Below are positions 33,677 to 41,236 of a stretch of DNA of 64,000 nt, piece after piece. How positions within the stretch are numbered: position 1 is the stretch's first letter; each line of letters opens with the position of its first letter. The notes beneath the pieces are model-generated. The model was not told the DNA's origin and did not search any database. It was given only the letters and a program-made list of their open reading frames with translations. This stretch comes from Dyadobacter linearis (lineage in GTDB: Bacteria; Bacteroidota; Bacteroidia; Cytophagales; Spirosomataceae). Both the position numbers and the translations under genes were made by a program. Location of the stretch: positions 558,001-622,000 of the forward strand of contig NZ_CAJRAU010000001.1 in assembly GCF_907165045.1 (NCBI RefSeq), given 5' to 3'.

Positions 33677-34578
33677 CAGCCTTTTCTTTTGGTTAAAAAT
33701 GCTTTCAATACCATTCCGATCGGGTCTGTCAGTTTAACGGTGATCAACTGAACCTGCGGCAATTGCAACTCCATTTTGAGGTTTTCAAAATATTCACTCA
33801 GCGATGCCCTGAACTTCTCCCGCACCGAACTTGCATCCAATTCCACTTCCTGACCGGTTTCCAGATCTTTGAAACGATAGAAACCTTCCAAAGAAAAATC
33901 GGCCTCCTGCGCGCCCAGGATCTGAAAAATAACGATCTCACGATGTGGATTCGCAAGCGAGCGGATCATTTGCAGCCATTCATTATCAACCTGTAAAAAG
34001 TCGCTTACGAAAATGAGCTGCTCTTTCTTCTTCGATTGCAGCTCCAAAAATTTGCTACCCCGCTCCCCGTCCAAACGCCACTCACCGGAAGCAACCGTTT
34101 TTTCCAGTCCAACCAATATCTTTTGAAACGCCTGCCGACCAGAAGCACCTGATCCAGTTGCACTTAACGTTTCCACCGAGCCGTTTTTCAAAGTATACAA
34201 ACTCATTTGGTCATTCTGAATGTAGCCAAGATAAGCAAGTGAAGCGAGCAGGATCTGCGCATAGTGCAGTCGGCTCACACCATTTTCGCTATAATTCATC
34301 GACCCGGAAAGGTCGAGCACAAACCGGATCTGCCGGTCACTTTCGGTAGCAGATTCGCGCACCAAATGCTTGTCTGTCCGCGCAAACAGCTTCCAGTCAA
34401 TGCGTTTCGGATCGTCGCCGGGCTCGTAATGCCGGTATTGCTCAAACTCAATCCCAATCCCCGACCGCTTACTCGAATGCACCCCCAGCATCAACTCTTC
34501 ACTAACCAGCCTCCCGGTCAGTTGCAGGTTTTTGAGCTTTATCAAATTGGATGCCAGTAAGTTGGGTTGCTTTTGCAT
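33676..34578 (-). CDS. DUF58 domain protein
   Basis: 300 residues, no clear membrane segment. The N-terminal RLVSEELMLGVHSSKRSGIGIEFEQYRHYEPGDDPKRIDWKLFARTDKHLVRE is the DUF58 signature, with the FEQYRHYEPGDDPKRIDW motif, and DLSGSMNYSENG gives a VWA-like DxSxS metal site. DUF58 proteins are usual partners of MoxR ATPases; together they are thought to act in protein assembly or metal insertion. Located between MoxR and the BatA-like gene. Confidence 0.92.
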   Translation of the reverse strand: MQKQPNLLASNLIKLKNLQLTGRLVSEELMLGVHSSKRSGIGIEFEQYRHYEPGDDPKRIDWKLFARTDKHLVRESATESDRQIRFVLDLSGSMNYSENGVSRLHYAQILLASLAYLGYIQNDQMSLYTLKNGSVETLSATGSGASGRQAFQKILVGLEKTVASGEWRLDGERGSKFLELQSKKKEQLIFVSDFLQVDNEWLQMIRSLANPHREIVIFQILGAQEADFSLEGFYRFKDLETGQEVELDASSVREKFRASLSEYFENLKMELQLPQVQLITVKLTDPIGMVLKAFLTKRKG

Positions 34579-34886
34579 TGGTTTGTTTGGTTTACCCTCA
34601 TCGTTGAACTCAACCCCCTGCCTCGTTGAGCTCTTACCCCCTGCCTCGTTGAGCTATTACCCCCTGCCCCCTGGGAGGGGGTTCTAAATTGTTGCTGCTC
34701 TTCCCAATTACCCCCTACCCAATTTGCCCCCTGCCCCCTAAAGGGGTTTATTGCGAGCTCCAAAGGAACCCCCTCACAGGGGGCAGGGGGTATTGCTAGA
34801 ACCCGCAGGGGGTACTGCTAGAACCCCCTTTCAGGGGGCAGGGGGTATTGCTAGAACCCGCAGGGGGTACTGCTAGAACCCCCCTT
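34579..34886. repeat. C/G-rich palindromic repeat spacer between MoxR and DUF58 genes
   Basis: The 308-base spacer is made of repeats. A 21-base unit containing CCCCTGCCTCGTTGAGCT occurs twice. Several CCCCCT-(n)-AGGGGG hairpins follow. From 34777 a 55-56-base unit starting CAGGGGGCAGGGGGTA recurs at 34832 and 34888. The last copy runs into the MoxR gene and supplies its last codons (GVPPAP and TGA). Such elements look like dispersed intergenic palindromes, and the G-runs could form quadruplex structures. Confidence 0.9.
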
Positions 34887-35882
34887 TCAGGGGGCAGGGG
34901 GTACCCCTTTCAACAACTCCCTCACTACCTGATCACTACTGATATTCTCCGCTTCTGCCCGGAAATTCATGGCGATTCGGTGGCGGAAAACGGGGTATGC
35001 CAGTGTTTGAATATCCTCCGGGATCACTGCAAAACGCTCATTCAGAACAGCCCTGGCTTTGGCACAAAGTACCAGCGCCTGGCCTGCGCGAGGGCCGGCG
35101 CCCCAATCGCACCATTCTTTTACGAACTCCGAAGAAGTACTTTCCGGTCTGGTAGCGCGCACCAGTTTGTTGATCCACACGATCAGCTCGTCGCTGATAT
35201 GCACCTGCCTGACCAGATTTTGCAGGTCGCGGATATCTGCATCAGACAATATCCGATCGACTTTTGCTTTGAAAGAACCCGTCGTACTTTTCAGTACATC
35301 CAGCTCTTCCTGCTCGCTCGGATAATTCAATTTTATATACAATAAAAACCGGTCGAGCTGGGCTTCGGGCAATGGATAAGTGCCGGCTTGCTCGATCGGA
35401 TTTTGGGTGGCGATGATCAGAAAAGGATCCGGCAGCTGGTAATTGTCGCCAGCGTAGGTGACGCTTTTTTCCTGCATCGCTTCCAGTAATGCAGCCTGGG
35501 TTTTGGGCGGAGTCCGGTTAATTTCATCAGCCAGTACCACATTTGCGAATATAGGTCCGCGGTTGAACTTGAAAAATTTCTTCCCAGTTTCATGGTCCTC
35601 CTCCAATATCTCGGTACCGACAATATCCCCCGGCATCAGATCCGGCGTAAATTGGATCCGCTTGAAACTCATATCCAGCGCCTCCGACATCGTTTTGACC
35701 ATCAAAGTCTTCGCCAGCCCGGGCACACCTTCCAGCAAACAATGCCCCGAAGCCAGCAGCGAAATCAGTATCTCATCAATAGCCTCCCGCTGCCCGACAA
35801 TAACCTTGGCAATCTCCTTTTTGAGTAATGGAAGCTTTGCAACTAGTGATTTGTAATGGGTTAGGTCGTTGTTGGTAGTCAT
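34887..35882 (-). CDS. MoxR-type AAA+ ATPase
   Basis: 331 residues. Walker A at GVPGLAKTL (K58, T59), Walker B at VVLADEIN (D119, E120), sensor regions [26 protein letters not shown] and C-terminal lid; all typical of the MoxR family. It would supply ATP energy to the DUF58 and BatA-like membrane partners, in chaperone-like assembly. The C-terminus (KGVPPAP) and stop lie inside the palindromic repeat of the spacer, and the start is preceded by three 10-base repeats each containing an ATG. Length is normal. Confidence 0.95.
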   Translation of the reverse strand: MTTNNDLTHYKSLVAKLPLLKKEIAKVIVGQREAIDEILISLLASGHCLLEGVPGLAKTLMVKTMSEALDMSFKRIQFTPDLMPGDIVGTEILEEDHETGKKFFKFNRGPIFANVVLADEINRTPPKTQAALLEAMQEKSVTYAGDNYQLPDPFLIIATQNPIEQAGTYPLPEAQLDRFLLYIKLNYPSEQEELDVLKSTTGSFKAKVDRILSDADIRDLQNLVRQVHISDELIVWINKLVRATRPESTSSEFVKEWCDWGAGPRAGQALVLCAKARAVLNERFAVIPEDIQTLAYPVFRHRIAMNFRAEAENISSDQVVRELLKGVPPAP

Positions 35883-36099
35883 TTTTGGTCATTTTTGGTC
35901 ATTTTTGGTCATTAGGTCATTTGTTGTTGGGGTCGGAATGGTTCGACTTAGTTCGGGATTGTTCAGGATCGTGTGTCTCGTAATCAATAAAAACATCAAT
36001 GACTACTAATGACAACAAATGACCAAATGACAATCCGAACCACCTCGAACAATCCCATCCTCCCATCCTCCCTTTCCTCCCTTTCCTCCATCCTCCCCC
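35883..36099. repeat. Repeat-rich spacer between DUF4159 and MoxR genes
   Basis: Next to the MoxR start are three copies of ATTTTTGGTC (35881-35910); on the coding strand each reads as ATGACCAAAA. Near 36000-36030 similar AATGACxACA units run in the other direction. GGGATTGTTC (35955-35964) and GAACAATCCC (36047-36056) are inverted copies. A pyrimidine tract of CCTCCC and CCTTTCCTCC units (36057-36108) reaches the DUF4159 stop codon. No gene is seen. Confidence 0.85.
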
Positions 36100-36720
36100 C
36101 TACCCCCCCATCAAAGCATACATCACAATATTAACCCCGAACCTCGTATTATCAACAGCCAGAAAACGCTTGTTCCGGAAATCGTAATCCCATTCGCAGC
36201 CGTAATCTTTGTTGCTGTACAATACGCCGATGCGGCCGTTAATGGTGATTGCTTTGAGGTAATCGTGTACCAGGTCGTCGCCCCAGCCGTTTAGCTCGAA
36301 TGAGGTGGTTGGGGGGCCGTCTTCAAATTTGAAGAAGGCTGAGTAAATAGGATGATTGTTTGGGATTTTCTGTAAAGCTTTCGGACCGAATGTCCGCTCC
36401 ATTTCCTGCTCGAAGGATTTGGCAAAAAGCCCGTCAATATCGTGGTTGCAATCGTCGACAAACACGAAGCCGCCGTTTTGCACATACCGCCGGAAATGGT
36501 CGCGCTCCTGGGCCGAGAACTCTACCAGTTTGTGCCCGCTCAGGTAACAGAATGGACTTTTAAATATTTCATTACCATTGAGTTGTACAATCTTTTCTTT
36601 TTCGTCAATAGGTATCGTGGTATATTCAACCAGCGAATGCAACAGGTTGGAAGGCATTCGCTGGTCGGTGTCCCAGTTTCCCGAAGTGTATTGAATACGT
36701 GTGAAAAAGAAAGGCTTCAA
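36100..36720 (-). CDS. DUF4159 family protein
   Basis: 206 residues, no signal peptide. The sequence FTRIQYTSGNWDTDQRMPSNLLHSLVEYTTIPIDEKEKIVQLNGNEIFKSPFCYLSGHKLVEFS and the DDCNHDIDGLFAKSFEQEMERTFG stretch are the DUF4159 pattern, a Rossmann-like (glutamine amidotransferase-like) fold found with MoxR/BatA genes. Catalytic residues are not evident. The gene starts three bases after the first TldE-like gene's stop and lies between protease genes and MoxR, linking both parts of the locus. Confidence 0.88.
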   Translation of the reverse strand: MKPFFFTRIQYTSGNWDTDQRMPSNLLHSLVEYTTIPIDEKEKIVQLNGNEIFKSPFCYLSGHKLVEFSAQERDHFRRYVQNGGFVFVDDCNHDIDGLFAKSFEQEMERTFGPKALQKIPNNHPIYSAFFKFEDGPPTTSFELNGWGDDLVHDYLKAITINGRIGVLYSNKDYGCEWDYDFRNKRFLAVDNTRFGVNIVMYALMGG

Positions 36721-36723
36721 TAC

Positions 36724-38061
36724 TTAAACCGCGTCCGAAAGTGATGAAAATGTAAATTCCCTGATCTTCATAGGTGGTATCAGGTAGTTCCGCTCGGATT
36801 CGGTACTCACCACCCGTTCTGCTTTGCCCAAAGTTTCCAGGTTGTTCAGCATGATCACAGGACTTTCATTAAAACGGAAGTTCTTGACCGGATGTTTGAT
36901 CACCCCGTTTTCAATATAAAAGGTACCGTCGCGGGTAAGTCCTGTCAACAGTAAAGTTTGCGGGTCCACTTCACGAATATACCAGAGCTTTGTAACCAGA
37001 ATACCTTGCTTCGTCGATTTGATCATTTCCTCCATCGTAGCCGTGCCGCCTTCCATAATTACATTGCTCGGAAAAGGAACGGGCTTTACATTGTTCTTTT
37101 GCGCCCAATAGCGAGAATAGACCATATTTTTGACCACTCCCTTCTCGATCCAGTTCATCTTGTTAATAGGTAACCCCTCGCCCGACCACGGTGAACCGGG
37201 CAAATCCGGATGCGATGGATCGGAATAGATATTAACCCTTTCGTCGACGATCTTTTCGTTCAGTTTGGTCTTGCCGCCGGGCTTGCTCAGAAACGACCTG
37301 CCTTCGTCAGCACTTCTCGCATCGAAATTGAAAAAGATATTTTCCAGTAAAACGGCAGCCGCCGTCGGTTCGAGGATTACCGTGTATTTGCCTGGCTCCA
37401 AAGCCTTTGCGCCCACCGAGCCTTTCGATTTTTGTACTGCAATTTTAGTCGCAGCAATTGTGTCCAGCTTTTTAGCATCACTATAACCTCTTGCTACATA
37501 ACCCGAGCCTGTTCCATCAGGTGTTCTCACAGTGAGTGAAAAATTGACGCCGGTACTCGGGTAATAGGCAAATAATCCTTTCGAATTCATCATCGCGGAA
37601 TAACCTTTCTGATTATCCAGGAAACCGGCGGCGGTCAGGTTTTGGGAACGCGTGATATCGAGGCTGTTACCTACCGCCGCAGCGCGGAAATCTGCATTGA
37701 TCGCGGCCGTTGAGTCAAAATACCCCTGACTTTTTTGATAGGTCTGCGGTTCAAGTACACTGATATATTCCGGATTTTCAGGAGCCAGCTGCGCGAGCTC
37801 TTCGGATCTTCTTACTACTTTTTGCAGGGATTCCTCGCTGAATTCGTCGATGGTGGCCACACCCACCTTCTTACCAAATGCGGATTGTACGGACAAATTC
37901 TGGTTGATCAGCGAGCCGCTGGTGGACACTTCGTTTCTTGCGTAGCGAATGTTGCCCCTTTCCTCCCCGAGAATATTCACTTCGCATTCATCCGCTTTGG
38001 AGTAACTCATCACTTTTTGCAATAATGCCTTGGCTTCTGATTCCGATAAAATGATTGACAT
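36724..38061 (-). CDS. TldE/PmbA-like protein (first pair)
   Basis: 445 residues, no signal peptide. PmbA/TldE/TldD superfamily: MSYSKADECEVNILGEERGNIRYARNEVSTSG at the start, GTGSGYVARGYSDAKKLD, KYTVILEPTAAAVLLENIFFNFDARSADEGRSFLS and the late VKNMVYSRYWAQKN. It lacks the HExxxH zinc motif, so it is the non-catalytic partner that, with TldD, forms the hetero-dimeric peptidase. The paired TldD-like gene lies 11 bases upstream. A paralogue (39751-41067) shares long blocks such as NFRFNESPVIMLNN. Confidence 0.92.
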   Translation of the reverse strand: MSIILSESEAKALLQKVMSYSKADECEVNILGEERGNIRYARNEVSTSGSLINQNLSVQSAFGKKVGVATIDEFSEESLQKVVRRSEELAQLAPENPEYISVLEPQTYQKSQGYFDSTAAINADFRAAAVGNSLDITRSQNLTAAGFLDNQKGYSAMMNSKGLFAYYPSTGVNFSLTVRTPDGTGSGYVARGYSDAKKLDTIAATKIAVQKSKGSVGAKALEPGKYTVILEPTAAAVLLENIFFNFDARSADEGRSFLSKPGGKTKLNEKIVDERVNIYSDPSHPDLPGSPWSGEGLPINKMNWIEKGVVKNMVYSRYWAQKNNVKPVPFPSNVIMEGGTATMEEMIKSTKQGILVTKLWYIREVDPQTLLLTGLTRDGTFYIENGVIKHPVKNFRFNESPVIMLNNLETLGKAERVVSTESERNYLIPPMKIREFTFSSLSDAV

Positions 38062-38072
38062 GGCTGAAACGG

Positions 38073-39710
38073 TTATATTTTTCTGGCAGTATTGATCACA
38101 TTGACTCCATTGAAACGCGCTGTCGAGCTCCCGTGAGAAACCGCGCTGGACTGCGACGGCTGGCCTTTTCCATCAAAGAAAGAGCCTCCCAAACGGTAAT
38201 CCTTTTCATCACAAACCTGCACACAAGAATTCCAAAATTCCTGCGTATTGGACTGATAAGCCACATCTTTCAGCATCCCAACGATTTTACCATCCTTAAT
38301 TTCGTAAAAAAGCTGACCGCCGAACTGGAAATTATAACGCTGCTGATCGATTGAAAACGATCCGTCACCAATGATATAAATGCCTTTTTTGACATCTTTA
38401 ATCATTTCATCCACCGACAGTGGCGCTTTTCCGGCTGCAAGCGAAACGTTCGGCATTCTTTGGAATTGGACAGAACTCCAGCTGTCCGCATAACAGCAGC
38501 CGTGCGATTCTTTTTCACCAATTATATGCGCCTGATCGCGGATAGCCTGATAATTGACGAGCACGCCGTCTTTCACCAGATCCCATTTCTTAGTATTTAC
38601 ACCCTCATCATCCCAACCTACCGCACCCAGTGAACCTACCTGCAATTTGTCGGCGATCAGGTTAACCTGCTTGCTGCCGTATTGGAAGTTTTTGGATTGC
38701 CATTTGTCGAGCGTCGCGAAGGAAGTACCTGCAAAATTGGCCTCGTAACCGAGTACGCGATCCAGTTCCAGCGGGTGACCAACCGATTCGTGAATGGTCA
38801 GCCACAAGTGCGACGGATCGAGAATCAGATCATATTTGCCCGCCTCAACCGATTTGGCCGTCAGTTTTTCCTTGGCCTGTTTGGCAGCCGCGGTGGCATC
38901 TTCCAGCATATCATAACCCATATTATAACGGGTCGTAATGCCAGTTACCTTGTCGGCCGGGTTGGACTGTAAATAGTCGTAACCCATTCCCATTGGGGAA
39001 CTTAGCGCATTCCTGGTTTCAAATTTTCCACTTTTTGGGTCAATGCTTGTGATATTGAATATCGGCCAGATCCTGTGGACATCCTGATCAATATACGATC
39101 CGTCGGTTGACGCGAAATATTTTTGTTCGTTTACTAAAAAAAGCACCGAATTCACATAATTGGCGCCATTTTTCATCGCCGCGTCGTTCACAGACAGCAA
39201 CAGATCTACTTTTTCTTTAATTGGTACCTCAAAACCGTTTTTTTTGATCGGCGCTTTCCAGCTTACTTCTCCAAAACCCTTCTGAGGAGCGAGCTGAACG
39301 GGTTCTTTCATAAGCCTGGAATTGGCTTTCGCGATTGCGACGGCATCTTCGGCCGCTTTTGCCATTTGCGCTTCGTTGTTCACATCCACGACCGCCGCAA
39401 AACCCCAGCAACCATTGGCGATCACGCGCACACCTACCCCATAAGATTCGGTATTGACGATATTCTGGACTTTATCTTCCCGCGTCACCACATATTGATT
39501 GAGGTACCGGCCAATGCGGACGTCGGCATAGGAAGCGCCTTTGGATTTGGCTGCATTGAGAGCCGCGTCTGCCAGCCTTTTCTTGACAGCCACGTCGGCG
39601 CCCGGTTCCAGAAATGCTTCCGGGGAAACGGTTCTGCCCATTGCCAGGCCGGGTAACATGAACGCTCCGGTCCCTAACCCAGCCATTTGAATGAAATCTC
39701 GTCTTTTCAA
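38073..39710 (-). CDS. TldD-like metalloprotease with Tat-type signal (first pair)
   Basis: 545 residues. The zinc motif HESVGH (residues 307-312, HExxxH) is the TldD metalloprotease site. The N-terminus MKRRDFIQMAGLGTGAFMLPGLAMG has an RR pair, a hydrophobic stretch and a small-residue end, as in a Tat signal. Downstream HGCCYADSWSSVQFQR could supply a cysteine zinc ligand. Unlike classical cytoplasmic TldD of about 480 residues, this protein is longer and may be exported. It would cleave unfolded or modified peptides with its TldE partner 11 bases downstream. Confidence 0.92.
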   Translation of the reverse strand: MKRRDFIQMAGLGTGAFMLPGLAMGRTVSPEAFLEPGADVAVKKRLADAALNAAKSKGASYADVRIGRYLNQYVVTREDKVQNIVNTESYGVGVRVIANGCWGFAAVVDVNNEAQMAKAAEDAVAIAKANSRLMKEPVQLAPQKGFGEVSWKAPIKKNGFEVPIKEKVDLLLSVNDAAMKNGANYVNSVLFLVNEQKYFASTDGSYIDQDVHRIWPIFNITSIDPKSGKFETRNALSSPMGMGYDYLQSNPADKVTGITTRYNMGYDMLEDATAAAKQAKEKLTAKSVEAGKYDLILDPSHLWLTIHESVGHPLELDRVLGYEANFAGTSFATLDKWQSKNFQYGSKQVNLIADKLQVGSLGAVGWDDEGVNTKKWDLVKDGVLVNYQAIRDQAHIIGEKESHGCCYADSWSSVQFQRMPNVSLAAGKAPLSVDEMIKDVKKGIYIIGDGSFSIDQQRYNFQFGGQLFYEIKDGKIVGMLKDVAYQSNTQEFWNSCVQVCDEKDYRLGGSFFDGKGQPSQSSAVSHGSSTARFNGVNVINTARKI

Positions 39711-39750
39711 GGTATGTATTGTTTGCTAATAGTGACTCAAGAATGCAATT

Positions 39751-41067
39751 CTACACTGCGTCGGACAAGCTTGTAAATGTAAAGTCCCTGATTTTCAGCG
39801 GAGGTACGAGGCTTCCACTCGCGCGCACCGGCTTTCCGATCGCCTCTACATTGTTCAGCATAATCACCGGACTTTCATTAAAGCGGAAGTTTTTGACCGG
39901 ATATTTGATCTGCCCGTTTTCGATATAAAATGTCCCGTCGCGGGTGAGACCGGTATATAGCAAAGTTTGCGGATCCACAGCCCGGATATACCAGAACCGG
40001 GTTACCAGAATGCCTTTTTCTGTTCCTTTTATCAAATCCGCAATCGATTCGTTTCCACCTTCGAAAATAAAACCTCCTGCCGGCGGGGTGGCTTTAACAC
40101 CTTGTTTCTCAGCCCAGAAACGGGAATATGACATATTTTTCACAACTCCTTTGTCAACCCAAACCACCTTTTCCTGCGGCCTTCCGTCGAAGCTGTAAGG
40201 TGCGCCAGGAATTTCGGCATTCATTGGGTCAGAGTAAATGGTAATGCGTTCGTCGAACAGCTTCTCGCCCAGCCGGGTTCCTCCTCCTTTTTTACCTAAA
40301 AAACTTCTTCCCTCGTCCGCACTTCGTGCGTCCATACTGCGCATCATATTGAGCAGCAGGTCTGCGGCGGCGGTCGGTTCCAGGATAACGGTGTATTTCC
40401 CCGGCTCCAATGCTTTGGTATTGGCGGAGGCCAGCGCTTTCTGCATCGCGATCTCGGTAGCCGCTGAGGTATTCAGTTTGGACGCATCGTTATAATCCCG
40501 GGTCACGTAACCCGACCCTTTTCCATCAGCAGTGCGGACCGTGATCGAAAAGTCTACCGACGTACTTTTGTTGTATCCAAAAAGGCCCTTATTATTTCCC
40601 ATTGCTGAAAAACCCGCGCTGTCTTCCATATATCCGGCCGCCGTCAGGTTCTTTTTCACGCACGGATCAATACTGTTGAATGCTGCCTGGGCGCGGTATT
40701 CCGGGTTAATGTCAGCTGTGCTTTGCGCAAATGCTTTGCCTTCTGCATATTGCTGGGCTCCCAGCATCGGTACATATTCAGGATTATCGGGGGCGAGTTT
40801 CGCTATCTCCTCGGCGCGACGCACCGTTTTTTCCAGCGACGCGTCGTCAAACTCATTGATCGTAGCTGTGCCCGATTTTTTCCCGTAAACAGAAGTCACC
40901 GAAAGTGAAAGATCCGAAGTTTCCCCACTCGTAGAAACCGAATTCCTAGCATACCTGATATTTCCGGTCCTGTCCCCCGACAGCCCGACACTGACCTCGT
41001 CAGCCTTCGAAAACGCCAGGACCTTATCTATAATTTTCTTCGCTTCTTCTCGTGTAAGTATCGCCAT
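39751..41067 (-). CDS. TldE/PmbA-like protein (second pair)
   Basis: 438 residues, no signal peptide, no HExxxH. A clear paralogue of the protein at 36724-38061: same start (MAILTREEAKKIIDKVLAFSKADEVSVGLSGDRTGNIRYARNSVSTSG), same ends (FNESPVIMLNN, PPLKIRDFTFTSLSDAV). Forms a presumed hetero-dimer with the TldD-like protein encoded upstream at 41237-42880. Two copies of a 10-base unit containing ATGACC lie just before its start codon. It lies 40 bases before the first-pair TldD gene, so the four genes are one block. Confidence 0.92.
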   Translation of the reverse strand: MAILTREEAKKIIDKVLAFSKADEVSVGLSGDRTGNIRYARNSVSTSGETSDLSLSVTSVYGKKSGTATINEFDDASLEKTVRRAEEIAKLAPDNPEYVPMLGAQQYAEGKAFAQSTADINPEYRAQAAFNSIDPCVKKNLTAAGYMEDSAGFSAMGNNKGLFGYNKSTSVDFSITVRTADGKGSGYVTRDYNDASKLNTSAATEIAMQKALASANTKALEPGKYTVILEPTAAADLLLNMMRSMDARSADEGRSFLGKKGGGTRLGEKLFDERITIYSDPMNAEIPGAPYSFDGRPQEKVVWVDKGVVKNMSYSRFWAEKQGVKATPPAGGFIFEGGNESIADLIKGTEKGILVTRFWYIRAVDPQTLLYTGLTRDGTFYIENGQIKYPVKNFRFNESPVIMLNNVEAIGKPVRASGSLVPPLKIRDFTFTSLSDAV

Positions 41068-41236
41068 TTTTCATTGATGGTCATTGATGGTCATTTTTCT
41101 GATTTACCCCCAACCCCCTGGGAGGGGGCTTTCTAGTTCAGTAGTAGCCCCCTTCCAGGGGGTTGGGGGTTGAACCCTTTCCAGGGGGTTGGGGGTACCT
41201 TCCTCCGTTCCTCCTTCCTCCCTTTCCTCCCCCTCC
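41068..41236. repeat. Repeat-rich spacer between the second TldD and TldE genes
   Basis: Two copies of TCATTGATGG (41071-41090) adjoin the TldE start. Then come CCCCCTGGGAGGGGG-type palindromes and repeats of CCAGGGGGTTGGGGGT (41107-41198), then a pyrimidine tract of TTCCTCC units (41200-41235) that abuts the TldD stop. The same three classes of element, in the same order, make up the 35883-36099 spacer, plus the palindromes of 34579-34886. Confidence 0.88.

Noticed and set aside
34542-34763. Minus-strand open frame in the C/G-rich spacer
   Set aside because: The translated product is low-complexity from repeats, with no start signal, and covers palindromic elements.
34777-34905. CRISPR-like 55-bp repeats
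   Set aside because: Repeats are directly adjacent, GC-palindromic and have no variable spacers or cas genes.
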